Shown here in pieces: positions 40,237 through 51,631 of a DNA stretch of 64,000 nt. A program made the position numbers and the translations under genes. How positions within the stretch are numbered: position 1 is the first letter of the stretch; the number at the start of each line of letters is the position of its first letter. The notes beneath the pieces are model-generated. The model did not search any database, was not told the DNA's origin, and saw only the letters and a program-made list of their open reading frames with translations. Source of the stretch: Morganella morganii. GTDB lineage: Bacteria > Pseudomonadota > Gammaproteobacteria > Enterobacterales > Enterobacteriaceae. The stretch is taken from positions 911,033-975,032 of the forward strand of contig NZ_NRQY01000001.1 in the NCBI RefSeq assembly GCF_003996855.1, in the 5' to 3' direction.

Positions 40237-40389
40237 TCAGCTTATTTATTACGTGATTAGTGTATGAAAGCTGCTGTATAAAGAACAGCAGATAAATTCG
40301 GCGCATAACATCAAAAAATCTGACAATGTCCGGATGCGGCAAGTTTAATAAAGACCAGCGGTGTGCGTTACTCCGAAAACGGGATAACA

Positions 40390-43300
40390 ATGACAAAGGG
40401 GAAACCCGCCGCACAAAAAGTCAAACCGTATCGACGGCACTCTATTACCTATCAGAAGGACAGTAAGGTGAATTCCCTTCTTAATGAATTAAAACAATTA
40501 ATCCCCCATTTATCGCTGCGGGAGCAGCACCAGTTCCGCAAACGGCTGGCGGGTGTGGCGAAGATCCGCAACTCGGAATCTCAGCAGAAGGTACTGGCGG
40601 GGTTACAGGATGAGATGCTGCGCGGTATTACCCGCACAGAGCTGCGTATTGCCAACCGGCCGGAGATTACCTATCCGGATAATCTGCCGGTCTCACAGAA
40701 GCGGGAAGCGATTTATAACGCGATCCGCGATAATCAGGTCGTGATCATCGCGGGGGAAACCGGATCAGGAAAAACCACACAGATCCCGAAAATCTGCCTG
40801 GAGCTGGGACGCGGTATTACCGGATTTATCGGTCACACCCAGCCGCGTCGTCTGGCGGCAAGAACTGTGGCCTCCCGTATCGCGGATGAACTGAAAGTTC
40901 CGCTTGGCGGAGCCGTCGGTTATAAAGTCCGTTTCAGTGATCAGGTCAGTGATAATTCGCTGGTTAAGCTGATGACGGACGGTATCCTGCTGGCAGAATT
41001 ACAGCAGGACAAGCTGCTGCTGCAATATGACACCATCATCATCGATGAAGCGCACGAACGCAGCCTGAATATTGATTTTATCCTCGGCTATCTGCGCCAG
41101 CTGCTGCCGAAACGTCCGGATCTGAAAGTGATCATCACGTCCGCAACCATTGATCCGGAGCGGTTTTCCCGCCATTTCGGTAATGCACCGATTATTGAGG
41201 TTTCCGGGCGCACCTATCCGGTGGAAGTCCGTTATCGTCCGGTCATGGGGGAAGAAAACGATTCGGATCGCGATCTGACACAGGGCATTCTGGATGCGGT
41301 ACATGAGCTGGGACGGGAAAGCGCCGGAGATATCCTTATCTTTATGAGCGGGGAACGGGAAATCCGTGAAACCGCCGATGCCCTGAATAAAGCCGATTTG
41401 CGCCATACCGAAGTGCTGCCGCTGTTTGCCCGTCTTTCCAACAGCGAACAGAACCGGATTTTTCAGCCGCATACCGGACGCCGTATTGTGCTGGCCACCA
41501 ACGTGGCGGAAACTTCGCTGACCGTTCCGGGCATCAAATATGTGATTGATACCGGTTTTGCCCGTATCAGCCGTTACAGCTACCGGACAAAAGTTCAGCG
41601 TCTGCCTATAGAGCCGATCTCACAGGCATCGGCAAACCAGCGGAAAGGGCGCTGCGGCCGTGTTTCTGACGGGATCTGTATCCGCCTCTATTCTGAGGAT
41701 GATTTTCTGTCACGGCCGGAATTTACCGACCCGGAAATTCTGCGTACCAACCTGGCCTCTGTTATTTTGCAAATGACCGCGATCGGGCTGGGCGATATTG
41801 CCGCATTCCCGTTTGTGGAAGCGCCGGACAAACGCAATATTCAGGATGGTGTCAAACTGCTGGAAGAGCTGGGCGCTATCGACGTCAAAACTTCCGCCGA
41901 AGGGCATTATCATCTGACACAGACCGGCCGTCAGCTGGCAAAACTGCCGATTGACCCGCGCCTGGCGCGGATGGTGCTGGAAGCCCGTAATCACGGCGCA
42001 GTGCGGGAAACCATGGTGATCGCCGCGGCGCTCTCTATCCAGGACCCGCGTGAGCGTCCGATGGAAAAACAGCAGGCGTCGGATGAAAAACACCGCCGTT
42101 TTGCAGATAAAGAATCCGACTTCATTGCCTTTGTGAATCTGTGGAACTACCTGAAAGAGCAGCAGAAGGTGTTATCTAATTCTCAGTTGCGCAAACAGTG
42201 TCGTCAGGAATTCATTAACTATCTGCGTATCCGCGAATGGCAGGATGTGTATACCCAGCTGCGTCAGGTGGTGAAAGAGCAGGGAATCCCGGTTAACAGT
42301 GAACCGGCAGATTACAAAAGTGTGCATCTGTCGCTCCTGAGCGGTTTGTTATCCCATATCGGGCAGAAAGATACGGAAAAACAGGAGTTCACCGGGGCGC
42401 GTAATGCACGTTTCTCTGTCTTCCCGGGTTCCGGATTATTTAAGAAACCGCCGAAATGGGTGATGGTGGCAGAACTGGTGGAAACCAGCCGGTTATGGGG
42501 GCGTATTGCCGCCAAAATTGAACCGGAATGGATAGAGCCGCGGGCACCGCATCTGGTGAAATACCACTACAGCGAACCGCACTGGGAGAAATCTCAGGGC
42601 GCGGTGATGGCGACGGAAAAAGTCACGCTGTACGGACTGCCGATCGTGGCAGGACGTCCGGTTAATTACGGTAATACCGACCCGGCGCTGTGCCGTGAAC
42701 TCTTTATCCGCCATGCGCTGGTGGAAGGTGACTGGCTGACCCGCCATGCTTTCTTCCGGGAAAACCAGAAACTGCGCAACGAAGTGGAAGAGCTGGAACA
42801 CAAATCCCGGCGCCGCGATATCTTGGTGGATGACGAAACGCTGTTCAGTTTCTACGATACCCGTCTGCCGCCGGATATTATCTCTTCACAACACTTTGAT
42901 AACTGGTGGAAACGGGAACGGTTACAGAAACCGGATTTTCTCAATTATGAGAAAAACATGCTGATCCGCTCTGATGCCAATCAGGTGACAGCGCAGGATT
43001 ACCCGAACTACTGGTATCAGAGGGATCTTAAATTCCGTCTGAGCTATCAGTTTGAGCCGGGAACGGAAGCGGATGGCGTGACAGTACACATCCCGCTGCC
43101 GGTACTCAACCAGGTCAGTCCGGAAGGATTTGACTGGCAGATCCCGGGACTGCGTGAGGAGCTGGTTATCGCACTCATCAAATCTTTGCCGAAACCGGTA
43201 CGCCGTAACTTTGTGCCCGCACCAAACTATGCAGGGGCATTTATGGAACGGGTACCTGAGCCACAGGGTGCGCTGCTGGATGCGCTGGAGCGGGAACTGC

Positions 43301-44361
43301 GCCGTATGACCGGTGTTACAGTTGATCGCGAATCCTGGCAGTTGGATCAAATCCCGTCACATCTGAAAATCACCTTCCGTATCACGGGAGATAAACAGAA
43401 AAAACTGGCGGAAGGCTATGATCTGGAAGCCCTGAAACTGAGTCTGAAAGAGCAGGTACAACAGACACTGTCTGATGTGGTCGACGATGGTATCGAGCAA
43501 AGCGGTGCGCATATCTGGCGTTTCGGCGATATTCCCAGCTGTTACGAACAAAAGCGCGGTGGTTATGCGGTGAAAGCCAACCCGGCGCTGGTGGATGAAA
43601 AACAGAGTGTCGGCATTAAGGTCTTTGAAACGGAATTTGAGCAGCAACTGGCGATGCAGGCGGGAACCCGGCGTTTGCTGCTGCTGAATATCCCGTCACC
43701 AATCAAATATCTGCATGAAAAATTGCCGAACAAAGCCAAACTGGGACTGTATTTTAATCCGTACGGCAAAGTGCTGGATCTGATTGATGACTGTATCGCC
43801 TGTGGCGTTGATAAGCTGATCGCACAACACGGCGGCGTGGTCTGGCAGGAAGATAAATTCGCACAGTTACAGGAATTTGTCCGGGCTGAGCTGAATGAAA
43901 CGGTTGTGGGTATCGCGAAGCTGGTGGAGCAGATCCTGACCACCACATTTGCTATCAGCAAACGCCTGAAAGGGCGGATTGATATGCAGATGGCGTTTGC
44001 ACTCTCTGACATCAAAGCACAGATGAGCGGGCTGGTCTTCCCAGGTTTTGTCACTGCTCACGGCTGGCAGCGTCTGCCGGATATCCTGCGCTATTTACAG
44101 GGGATAGAGCGGCGTATCGAAAAACTGGTATCTGATGTTAACCGCGACAGGGCGAACATGAGTAAAATTGAGCATGTTCAGAATCTGTGGAAACAATGGC
44201 AGGGCAAGCTGTCACCGGTGGAGAAACGCAGACCGGAAGCGGAGGCTGTACGCTGGATGATAGAAGAGCTGCGCATCAGTTTGTTTGCCCAGCAACTGGG
44301 AACACCATATCCGGTTTCAGATAAGCGGATTATTCAGGCAATGGAACAAATCAGCGGGTAA
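40390..44361 (+). CDS. hrpA: ATP-dependent RNA helicase HrpA
   Basis: HrpA is a DEAH-box RNA helicase that rescues stalled ribosomes and processes mRNA. The 1323-aa protein has Walker A GETGSGKTT (about residue 110), DEAH, SAT, the QRKGRCGR helicase motif VI, a winged-helix/HA2 region and the long HrpA-specific C-terminal domain. The start is uncertain: I use the ATG at 40390, which gives about 40 residues more than the conserved region. The frame begins nine codons earlier. Confidence 0.93.
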   Translation: MTKGKPAAQKVKPYRRHSITYQKDSKVNSLLNELKQLIPHLSLREQHQFRKRLAGVAKIRNSESQQKVLAGLQDEMLRGITRTELRIANRPEITYPDNLPVSQKREAIYNAIRDNQVVIIAGETGSGKTTQIPKICLELGRGITGFIGHTQPRRLAARTVASRIADELKVPLGGAVGYKVRFSDQVSDNSLVKLMTDGILLAELQQDKLLLQYDTIIIDEAHERSLNIDFILGYLRQLLPKRPDLKVIITSATIDPERFSRHFGNAPIIEVSGRTYPVEVRYRPVMGEENDSDRDLTQGILDAVHELGRESAGDILIFMSGEREIRETADALNKADLRHTEVLPLFARLSNSEQNRIFQPHTGRRIVLATNVAETSLTVPGIKYVIDTGFARISRYSYRTKVQRLPIEPISQASANQRKGRCGRVSDGICIRLYSEDDFLSRPEFTDPEILRTNLASVILQMTAIGLGDIAAFPFVEAPDKRNIQDGVKLLEELGAIDVKTSAEGHYHLTQTGRQLAKLPIDPRLARMVLEARNHGAVRETMVIAAALSIQDPRERPMEKQQASDEKHRRFADKESDFIAFVNLWNYLKEQQKVLSNSQLRKQCRQEFINYLRIREWQDVYTQLRQVVKEQGIPVNSEPADYKSVHLSLLSGLLSHIGQKDTEKQEFTGARNARFSVFPGSGLFKKPPKWVMVAELVETSRLWGRIAAKIEPEWIEPRAPHLVKYHYSEPHWEKSQGAVMATEKVTLYGLPIVAGRPVNYGNTDPALCRELFIRHALVEGDWLTRHAFFRENQKLRNEVEELEHKSRRRDILVDDETLFSFYDTRLPPDIISSQHFDNWWKRERLQKPDFLNYEKNMLIRSDANQVTAQDYPNYWYQRDLKFRLSYQFEPGTEADGVTVHIPLPVLNQVSPEGFDWQIPGLREELVIALIKSLPKPVRRNFVPAPNYAGAFMERVPEPQGALLDALERELRRMTGVTVDRESWQLDQIPSHLKITFRITGDKQKKLAEGYDLEALKLSLKEQVQQTLSDVVDDGIEQSGAHIWRFGDIPSCYEQKRGGYAVKANPALVDEKQSVGIKVFETEFEQQLAMQAGTRRLLLLNIPSPIKYLHEKLPNKAKLGLYFNPYGKVLDLIDDCIACGVDKLIAQHGGVVWQEDKFAQLQEFVRAELNETVVGIAKLVEQILTTTFAISKRLKGRIDMQMAFALSDIKAQMSGLVFPGFVTAHGWQRLPDILRYLQGIERRIEKLVSDVNRDRANMSKIEHVQNLWKQWQGKLSPVEKRRPEAEAVRWMIEELRISLFAQQLGTPYPVSDKRIIQAMEQISG

Positions 44362-44468
44362 AGTGCCGTTTTTACGGTATACTGTTTATTTATCCAGTGT
44401 CGGTAATTATGGTAACAAACGGGCATATCATCGCCCGTTTTCTTTTGTCCTTTTTCTGTTTTTTTATC

Positions 44469-44491
44469 AATTTAGTTACAACATGCAATGT
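44469..44491 (-). other. Second Ter site, downstream of hrpA
   Basis: On the minus strand GCATGTTGTAACTAAATT carries the invariant Ter core TGTTGTAACTAAA and the G at position 6. It has the same orientation as the site at tus: forks moving leftward from dif would be blocked, rightward ones pass. It lies in the gap between hrpA and the ydgI-like gene. Confidence 0.88.
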
Positions 44492-44566
44492 TGTTTTTAT
44501 CTGAATCCTCCGCAGGAAGCCATTGTGTTTGTTTATGTTTTGCAGGAGGGACTCGGGGGAGGTGAC

Positions 44567-44592
44567 AAAAAAGCCGGTCAGTGACCGGCTTA
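44567..44592 (-). terminator. Terminator after the ydgI-like gene
   Basis: The stem AAGCCGGTCA / TGACCGGCTT (44571-44580 and 44582-44591), followed by TTTTTT on the minus strand. Confidence 0.82.
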
Positions 44593-44605
44593 CGTATACT
44601 TAATT

Positions 44606-45997
44606 TCAGCGAACCAGATACCAGAGTGCAGGAACCGCGGCTATCAGCAGGGCAGCAATAATGCTCCATTCGACGAAATGCAGTTTTGTTTTTATCTCGC
44701 GGTTTTTCAGCGCGTACAGGAACACCAGAATGCCCGGCGCATAAAGGACAACCGACAACATCAGATTGATAATACCGGATGCATAAATCAGCCATAATCC
44801 GTACAGTGCTGCAATCATGCCAACACCGAGCAGTGCCGGTTTTTTCATTCTCAGGGCGGTTTTCACCAAAAATGCACCGACCAGGAAATAAGGCACCAGA
44901 ATCATTTCAGAAGCAATGGTCAGCAGCGTATTGTAATTGCTGCCGCTGAGCCAGATCAGCACCAGTGCAAGCTGTACCGCACCGTTGGTCATCCATAACG
45001 ATGAAGAGGGGGCATTATTTGCATTCTGTTTTTTAAACGGTGACGGGAAAGAGCCATGCAGTGCAGCGATAAACGGAACTTCCGCGGCCATAATTGTCCA
45101 GCTCAGGTAAGCACCGCAGACAGAAATAATCAGACCCGCGGCAATAATAATCTCACCGCTGCCGCCAATCAGGCTCACCATCAGTGTCGCCATCGACGGA
45201 TTGCGCATTTCTGCCAGTTCCGGACGGGCAACAACTCCCATTGACAGCAGGGTAACCAGGATATAAATCGTCAGTGCGGAAATCACGGCCATCATGGTGG
45301 CCAGACCGACATCTTTGCGGCGGCGGGCACGGGCAGAAACGACAACAGCGCCTTCAATCCCGATAAACACCCACAGCGTGATCAGCATGGTATCTTTCAC
45401 CTGCTGCCATACCGGAATACCGAGATCCACACCGGTAAAATCAAGATGGAAAGTATCCCAGCGGAAGGCGATTGCTGCCAGTACGATAAACAGGCCGAGC
45501 GGTACCAGTTTGGCGAACGTTGCCAGCTTATTGATTCCGGCGGCAGTTTGTACACCGCGCAGAACCAGACAATGCACAAACCACAGCAGAATTGATTCCC
45601 CAATCAGTGCCTGCCAGGTATTTCCGTCTCCGAAAACAATGTTGTCCGGGGTATCAGTAAAAAAGCTGAAAGCAGCAAAAACAATGACCAGATAAGAAAC
45701 GTTGGCGATCACCGCACATAACCAGTATCCCCAGGCGGAACAGAAACCTATCAGCTCACCGAAGCCGTCTTTGGCATAGGTAAAAATACCGCCATCCAGA
45801 TCCGGACGCAGCCGGGAAAGCAGCAGCAGGGCAAAAGCAAGAAAGAGGATACCGACACCAGTAATTGACCAGCCGATAATAAGTGCGGCCGGACTGGCAA
45901 CTTCGGCCATATTCTGCGGAAGACTAAACACACCGGCGCCGACCATAGAACTGAGCACCAAAGCCGTGAGCGCGGTTAAACTGAGTTTCTTATCCAA
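44606..45997 (-). CDS. ydgI: APC-family amino-acid antiporter, YdgI/ArcD-like
   Basis: A 463-aa inner-membrane protein with about 12 helices of the basic amino acid/polyamine antiporter (APA) family. It is very close to E. coli YdgI, usually called a putative arginine/ornithine antiporter. MVGAGVFSLPQNMA is the helix 1 substrate loop; SARARRRKDVG and CGAYLSWTIMAAEVPF are family motifs. The true substrate is untested. It is in the same direction as ydgH but separated from it by a terminator. Confidence 0.9.
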   Translation of the reverse strand: MDKKLSLTALTALVLSSMVGAGVFSLPQNMAEVASPAALIIGWSITGVGILFLAFALLLLSRLRPDLDGGIFTYAKDGFGELIGFCSAWGYWLCAVIANVSYLVIVFAAFSFFTDTPDNIVFGDGNTWQALIGESILLWFVHCLVLRGVQTAAGINKLATFAKLVPLGLFIVLAAIAFRWDTFHLDFTGVDLGIPVWQQVKDTMLITLWVFIGIEGAVVVSARARRRKDVGLATMMAVISALTIYILVTLLSMGVVARPELAEMRNPSMATLMVSLIGGSGEIIIAAGLIISVCGAYLSWTIMAAEVPFIAALHGSFPSPFKKQNANNAPSSSLWMTNGAVQLALVLIWLSGSNYNTLLTIASEMILVPYFLVGAFLVKTALRMKKPALLGVGMIAALYGLWLIYASGIINLMLSVVLYAPGILVFLYALKNREIKTKLHFVEWSIIAALLIAAVPALWYLVR

Positions 45998-46219
45998 AAG
46001 ACCTTCCCGGTAAATCTGATGCGGTAAGCAGGGTATTCATGCAGTCAATCTGACTGAATACGCAAAAATTGGCGCTGATTGTACGGAGAGTCGGCGGGAT
46101 ATGCAATGTTTAATCATGCATTAATTGCATTAATTGCATTATATTATGCATATTTGCTGTTTATCAGAACGACGGCAGAGGAATGTAGTGAAAGTGTTAA
46201 TATCACAGATAAAAACCAT

Positions 46220-46248
46220 AAAAAAAGCGTATCAGAGATACGCTTTTT
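46220..46248 (-). terminator. Terminator after ydgH
   Basis: The stem AAAAAGCGTATC / GATACGCTTTTT (46221-46247) with an AGA loop and T and A runs on both sides. It lies between the ydgH stop and the next gene on the same strand. Confidence 0.88.
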
Positions 46249-46270
46249 CCGGTGAACTGTCAGGCCGTGA

Positions 46271-47227
46271 TTATTTATATAAGTCGGCGCTGATAGTTAC
46301 GTTACCGCCGCTGGACTGCCACTGGCGGGTGATGTGGTAATATTTTGCCCCTTTGGCGGCTGCACGTTTGGCAACCTGGTAGGAGACTTCCGGTGACGTG
46401 GTGTAGTAACCGGTGAAGGTCACGCTGTCAAACGGTGCCATTACCGCCGCTGATGCTTTGTTCAGTTCCTGCACCTGAGTACCGTCCGGCAGAGTGACGG
46501 TATAACGGCCGCTGCGGGAGGACTGGGTTTCAAAGAAGCGGCCGACATTATTACCGGCAGTATCAGTGGAAGAGGCCACGCCCGGGATTTCAACCTGTTT
46601 GGCTGCTTCGCCACCGGCAGCCAGTGCTGCACGACCGGCATCAGAATCCGCAGGGATCAGCGCTTCTTCTGTCTGCAATACACGTTTTGGCGCATCGGCT
46701 TTATAGACATATGCGGTGACCAGCTGGTTTCCGCCATCGTTGGTGAAAATATTACGGACGATAAAGAAAGATGCCGCATCTTTTTTCACTGCTTCTTTGG
46801 CGATAGCATCATTCAGGTCAGGACTGTTGGCAAAAAAGCCGCTGACTGTCACGGTATCAAAAGGCTGAAGGCCGATAGCGTCTTTTTCAGGTAACTCGTT
46901 GACACCGCGGAACTGACGGTAGCCTTTTTTCTCGGCAGGCGGTGCATCACGGTGGTAAACATCCGCAACAACGCGCATATTGCCGTTGTTATTCAGATCA
47001 TCGAGGCTCTGGATATAGAAAGCATCGGCACCCATTTTGTCTGCTTTACGCGAAACGGCAGCTGTGGCTTCATAAATAGCATTAAAACGCCCTGTAACTG
47101 CAATCCGCTCGAAAGGCTGGTACTGAGCGGCCTGTTCCGGTGTTAATTCCTGAGCCGCCTGAGCGGGGAGCAGACTGGTAAATGAAAAAAACATCGCAGA
47201 TGCGATGACCGTTGTTTTCAGCTTCAT
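46271..47227 (-). CDS. ydgH: YdgH, triple DUF1471 periplasmic protein
   Basis: A 318-aa exported protein with a signal peptide (residues 1-24, LLPAQA) and three DUF1471/BhsA-type repeats at about 40-95, 125-180 and 255-315. Each has an ITV/VSG-FNA-start strand and an alpha helix followed by ADAFYIQS-like or ASFFIVRN-like strands. Single-repeat paralogs act in stress and biofilm responses; the role of YdgH is less clear. The start at 47227 gives the signal peptide; the frame extends eight codons further. It is divergent from pntA. Confidence 0.92.
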   Translation of the reverse strand: MKLKTTVIASAMFFSFTSLLPAQAAQELTPEQAAQYQPFERIAVTGRFNAIYEATAAVSRKADKMGADAFYIQSLDDLNNNGNMRVVADVYHRDAPPAEKKGYRQFRGVNELPEKDAIGLQPFDTVTVSGFFANSPDLNDAIAKEAVKKDAASFFIVRNIFTNDGGNQLVTAYVYKADAPKRVLQTEEALIPADSDAGRAALAAGGEAAKQVEIPGVASSTDTAGNNVGRFFETQSSRSGRYTVTLPDGTQVQELNKASAAVMAPFDSVTFTGYYTTSPEVSYQVAKRAAAKGAKYYHITRQWQSSGGNVTISADLYK

Positions 47228-47619
47228 ACAAAATCCTTCCGCCTTGCGCAATTAATATTCATAACGTGCTGAACCTGTAAATTTTATATCCTGGCCGCAC
47301 AATTATGACATGTATTTGTGCTTGTTGTCGCTTTAATTTATCGTGCAATCTAACGACTGTTAATCATATAGCTATTTTTACCATAAATTTATGCAATCAT
47401 AGTCATTTATCGGCAAAAAATTTTTTCGGTCGGATAAATACCGTTTTAATTTCATTCGGCAAACAAATTAGATGGATCGATATCACATTTTTCAGTAGCT
47501 TATTAGGACATATCGGATAAAAGGGTGCTTTTGATCTGAATTTGTGCAGTTGGTTGTTTTTTTACGCACATGTCCGGTCAATCATCCGTAAAACACTTGA
47601 GCTTATATAAGGGAACATT
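47228..47619. other. AT-rich intergenic region between ydgH and pntA
   Basis: No gene is seen in these 392 bp. It should carry the divergent ydgH and pntA promoters. CTTATATAAG lies just upstream of the pntA ribosome site (AAGGGAAC), and AT-rich runs fill the middle. I see no clear terminator or known operator. Confidence 0.5.
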
Positions 47620-49149
47620 ATGCGTATTGGTGTACCAAAAGAGCGACAGTCCGGTGAAACCCGGGTCGCCGCCACGCCGGCAACAGTAATACAACTGAAA
47701 AAACTCGGATTTGATGTGGCTGTTGAAACAGGAGCCGGTCATCCCGCCAGTTTTGATGATAACGCTTACCGCGAAGCCGGTGCTGATATTGTCAGCACAG
47801 AGGAAGCCTGGCAGTCTGATCTTATTTTTAAAGTGAATGCACCTCAGGATGATGAAATTCCGCTGATGAAGGCGGGCAGTTCACTGGTCAGTTTTATCTG
47901 GCCTGCCCAAAACCCGCAGCTGATGGAAAAACTGGCCGCGCAGGGTATTAACGTATTTGCGATGGATTCAGTACCGAGAATCTCCCGCGCCCAGTCGCTG
48001 GATGCACTCAGTTCTATGGCCAATATCGCCGGTTACCGTGCGATTGTGGAAGCCGCCAACGCCTTCGGCCGTTTCTTTACCGGGCAGATCACTGCCGCCG
48101 GTAAAGTGCCGCCTGCCAAAGTGCTGGTTATCGGCGCCGGTGTTGCCGGTCTGGCCGCAGTCGGTGCGGCAGGCAGCCTGGGTGCGGTTGTCCGTGCCTT
48201 TGATACCCGCCCTGAAGTCAAAGAGCAGGTGAAAAGTATGGGAGCCGAATTCCTCGAACTCGATTTCGAAGAAAATGCCGGCAGCGGTGACGGTTATGCG
48301 AAAGTCATGTCAGAAGCCTTTATTAAGGCGGAGATGGCGCTGTTCGCGGATCAGGCGAAAGAAGTGGATATCATTGTCACCACCGCACTGATTCCGGGCA
48401 GACCGGCACCGAAACTCATCACCAGAGAAATGGTTGAGTCGATGAAATCAGGCAGCGTAATTGTTGACCTGGCGGCTCAGAATGGCGGTAACTGTGAACT
48501 GACCGTACCGGGTGAAATCCACACCACAGAGAACGGCGTGAAAATTATCGGTTACACCGACCTAGCGGCACGTCTTGCCACGCAGTCCTCCCAGCTTTAC
48601 GGCACCAACCTGGTGAACCTGATGAAGCTGATGTGCAAAGAGAAAGACGGGCAGATTAATATCGATTTTGATGATGTGGTAATCCGCGGTCTGACAGTGG
48701 TGAAAGCCGGTGAAATCACCTGGCCGGCACCGCCGATTCAGGTATCTGCTCAGCCGCAGGCAAAACCGGCTGCTGTCAAAGCGGAGAAAAAACCGGCAAA
48801 ACCGATGTCACCATGGCTGAAGTACGGCCTGATGGCACTGGCATTTATCCTGTTCTCCTGGCTGGCGAATGTGGCTCCGCCGGAGTTTTTATCCCACTTT
48901 ACCGTGTTCGCACTCTCCTGTGTGGTCGGCTATTACGTGGTCTGGAATGTCAGCCATGCACTGCATACTCCGCTGATGGCGGTGACCAACGCAATTTCGG
49001 GGATCATTGTTGTCGGCGCACTGCTGCAAATCGGCAGCGGCGGCTGGGTGACATTCTTCTCCTTTATTGCGGTACTGATCGCCAGTATCAATATTTTCGG
49101 CGGATTCACCGTCACACAGCGTATGCTTAAAATGTTTCGTAAGGGGTAA
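47620..49149 (+). CDS. pntA: Proton-translocating transhydrogenase, alpha subunit
   Basis: PntA and PntB use the proton gradient to reduce NADP+ with NADH. The 509-aa alpha subunit has the NAD-binding domain I ([35 protein letters not shown]), a linker rich in Lys, Pro and Ala at about 380-405, and four C-terminal membrane helices. The gene order pntA-pntB is as in E. coli; pntB begins 5 bp after the stop. Confidence 0.97.
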   Translation: MRIGVPKERQSGETRVAATPATVIQLKKLGFDVAVETGAGHPASFDDNAYREAGADIVSTEEAWQSDLIFKVNAPQDDEIPLMKAGSSLVSFIWPAQNPQLMEKLAAQGINVFAMDSVPRISRAQSLDALSSMANIAGYRAIVEAANAFGRFFTGQITAAGKVPPAKVLVIGAGVAGLAAVGAAGSLGAVVRAFDTRPEVKEQVKSMGAEFLELDFEENAGSGDGYAKVMSEAFIKAEMALFADQAKEVDIIVTTALIPGRPAPKLITREMVESMKSGSVIVDLAAQNGGNCELTVPGEIHTTENGVKIIGYTDLAARLATQSSQLYGTNLVNLMKLMCKEKDGQINIDFDDVVIRGLTVVKAGEITWPAPPIQVSAQPQAKPAAVKAEKKPAKPMSPWLKYGLMALAFILFSWLANVAPPEFLSHFTVFALSCVVGYYVVWNVSHALHTPLMAVTNAISGIIVVGALLQIGSGGWVTFFSFIAVLIASINIFGGFTVTQRMLKMFRKG

Positions 49150-49154
49150 TGAAT

Positions 49155-50546
49155 ATGTCAGGCGGAGTCGTTACAGCGGCATATATTGTTGCCGCAATCT
49201 TATTTATTTTCAGTCTGGCCGGGTTATCCCGCCATGAAACCTCACAACGGGGTAACCTGCTGGGTATTACCGGTATGGCTATCGCGCTGGTTGCCACCAT
49301 CTTCGGGCCATATTCCGGCAATATCGGCTGGATTATTGTTGCTATGGTGATTGGTGCAGTGATTGGTATTCGTCTGGCACGTAAAGTCGAAATGACTGAA
49401 ATGCCGGAGCTTGTTGCTATCCTGCACAGTTTTGTGGGTCTGGCGGCGGTACTGGTCGGTTTCAACAGCTATATGGATCACAACCAGGCGCTGACTTCAG
49501 CGGTGATGAATAATATTCACCTGACAGAAGTGTTCCTCGGCATCTTTATCGGTGCGGTGACCTTCACCGGTTCAATTGTTGCTTACGGCAAATTATGCGG
49601 AAAATTATCCTCAAAACCGCTGATGCTGCCTAACCGCCACAAACTGAACCTGGCGGCACTGGTGGTTTCCTTCCTGCTGTTATGGACCTTTGTCAAAACT
49701 GACAACACCGGCTTACAGGTCTTCACACTGATTCTGATGGCCGTGATTGCACTGGCTTTCGGCTGGCACCTCGTGGCATCTATCGGTGGTGCGGATATGC
49801 CGGTTGTGGTTTCTATGCTGAACTCGTATTCCGGCTGGGCGGCGGCGGCGGCGGGCTTTATGCTCAGCAACGACCTGCTGATTGTCACCGGTGCGCTGGT
49901 CGGTTCTTCCGGTGCCATTCTGTCTTACATTATGTGTAAGGCGATGAACCGCTCCTTTTTCAGTGTGATTGCCGGTGGTTTCGGTACTGACGGTACTGCG
50001 TCATCCGGTGATGAAGAGCAGGGCGAACACCGCGAAATCAGCGCGGAAGATGTGGCGGAAATGCTGAAAGGCGCAAGTTCCGTCATCATCACCCCGGGGT
50101 ATGGTATGGCGGTCGCCCAGGCTCAGTATCCGGTTCACGACATCACCCAGAAACTGCGTGATAAAGGTATTGAGGTTCGTTTCGGTATCCATCCTGTTGC
50201 CGGTCGTCTGCCGGGACACATGAACGTCCTGCTGGCTGAAGCAAAAGTGCCTTACGATATCGTGCTGGAAATGGACGAAATCAACGATGATTTCAAAGAC
50301 ACTGACGTGGTACTGGTGATTGGCGCGAACGACACCGTTAACCCGGCGGCACTGGAAGATCCGAACAGCCCGATTGCTGGGATGCCGGTTCTGGAAGTGT
50401 GGAAAGCGCAGAACGTGATTGTCTTCAAACGTTCAATGAATACCGGTTATGCCGGGGTTCAGAACCCGCTGTTCTTTAAAGAAAACACACAGATGCTGTT
50501 TGGCGATGCCAAAGCCAGCTGTGACGCAATTCTGCGCGCACTGTAA
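49155..50546 (+). CDS. pntB: Proton-translocating transhydrogenase, beta subunit
   Basis: The 463-aa beta subunit has about nine membrane helices (1-260) and the NADP(H)-binding domain III (about 290-463) with [36 protein letters not shown] and [12 protein letters not shown]. Start choice: the ATG at 49155 ([14 protein letters not shown]) matches E. coli and sits eight bases after AAGGGG. The earlier ATG at 49149 is too close to that site. Confidence 0.97.
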   Translation: MSGGVVTAAYIVAAILFIFSLAGLSRHETSQRGNLLGITGMAIALVATIFGPYSGNIGWIIVAMVIGAVIGIRLARKVEMTEMPELVAILHSFVGLAAVLVGFNSYMDHNQALTSAVMNNIHLTEVFLGIFIGAVTFTGSIVAYGKLCGKLSSKPLMLPNRHKLNLAALVVSFLLLWTFVKTDNTGLQVFTLILMAVIALAFGWHLVASIGGADMPVVVSMLNSYSGWAAAAAGFMLSNDLLIVTGALVGSSGAILSYIMCKAMNRSFFSVIAGGFGTDGTASSGDEEQGEHREISAEDVAEMLKGASSVIITPGYGMAVAQAQYPVHDITQKLRDKGIEVRFGIHPVAGRLPGHMNVLLAEAKVPYDIVLEMDEINDDFKDTDVVLVIGANDTVNPAALEDPNSPIAGMPVLEVWKAQNVIVFKRSMNTGYAGVQNPLFFKENTQMLFGDAKASCDAILRAL

Positions 50547-50560
50547 TCCGTGATAAAATA

Positions 50561-50591
50561 AAAAGGCGGGAAATAATTCCCGCCTTTTTTA
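50561..50591 (+). terminator. Terminator between pntB and uspE
   Basis: The stem AAAAGGCGGGA / TCCCGCCTTTT (50561-50589) with an AATAAT loop and T and A runs. It serves both convergent genes. Confidence 0.9.
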
Positions 50592-50610
50592 TGCTTAACT
50601 CAATCCGTTA

Positions 50611-51558
50611 TTAATCATCATCACTGGTATCTATCGGACACACAAAGCCGTCCGGTTTCACGGCCAGCAAATCACACTTCAGATGGTCAATCACATGTTC
50701 AGCAGTATTGCCGAGGAATGCAGCTGAAATACCGGTCCGGCCGATAATTCCCAGTACAACCACCCCGGCATTCAGTTCACCGCACACTTCCGGGATCACC
50801 TTCTCCGGTAATCCCTCATAGACGTGCGTGTATTCCTCACCGATAGCAAATTGCTGGCGCAGTTCTTTCATGGCAATAAGATGCTGACCGCGCAGCGCAT
50901 TGTTGTAAGTATTCGGGTCAAAATCCGGTAATTCGATAGCGATATTGATCGGCGCCACCGGATAAGCACTGACCAGATGAATTGCCGGGTCTTTCACAAT
51001 CCGTTTCGCGAGATCCTGTGTCAGTGACACCAGTTTGAGATTCAGTGCATCATGGTAGGATTCTTCATTGGACAGATTCACACCGACCACGACAGAACCC
51101 TGTTCCGGCCAGACTTTATCCTTAACCATCCAGACCGGGCACGGACACTTGCGCAGAAGTTGCCAGTCCAGCGGGGTGAAAATCAGAGACTCAAATTTAT
51201 CATTCTGATGCGCCATTTTCAGCAGCAGATCATGACCGCCACTGACCACCTCCCTGATAATCGCCTCATAAGGCCGGTTATGCCATACCACTTTCACTTC
51301 AATATCAATACCGGCTTCCAGATAGTAACGTGCCTGCTGTTTGACCCATGCACAGCGCTGAGCAATCACCCCTTTGCGCATGGCATCCCGCTCTTCGGGG
51401 GACAACAGGGTGGTCATATCGTATGACAGATCATAGATAGGCAAGAAAGCTTTGATGCGTCCGGCATTTCGTTGCACGATATATACCGCACGCCGTAATG
51501 CCGGCTGATCATCCTGATTGGGGTCTATTGCAACTAAGAGGTTCTGATATTCAGACAT
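50611..51558 (-). CDS. uspE: Universal stress protein E
   Basis: UspE is a tandem universal stress protein. The 315-aa protein has two Usp domains (about 1-150 and 155-305). The second carries a [11 protein letters not shown] strand and a [25 protein letters not shown] glycine-rich segment. In E. coli UspE affects motility, adhesion and survival and lies next to fnr as here. Its gene follows fnr on the same strand with a hairpin between them. Confidence 0.95.
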   Translation of the reverse strand: MSEYQNLLVAIDPNQDDQPALRRAVYIVQRNAGRIKAFLPIYDLSYDMTTLLSPEERDAMRKGVIAQRCAWVKQQARYYLEAGIDIEVKVVWHNRPYEAIIREVVSGGHDLLLKMAHQNDKFESLIFTPLDWQLLRKCPCPVWMVKDKVWPEQGSVVVGVNLSNEESYHDALNLKLVSLTQDLAKRIVKDPAIHLVSAYPVAPINIAIELPDFDPNTYNNALRGQHLIAMKELRQQFAIGEEYTHVYEGLPEKVIPEVCGELNAGVVVLGIIGRTGISAAFLGNTAEHVIDHLKCDLLAVKPDGFVCPIDTSDDD

Positions 51559-51631
51559 TCATCTCTCCTCGCGGGGCTGGATACGTATCTATAAAGATAA
51601 ACCAAACGGGAGCAGGAATGTAGAAAATATT

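Noticed and set aside
44285..44584. 99-codon plus-strand frame overlapping the 3' end of hrpA and the second Ter site
   Set aside because: It runs through the hrpA stop region and the Ter site, has no family resemblance, and has no ribosome site of its own.
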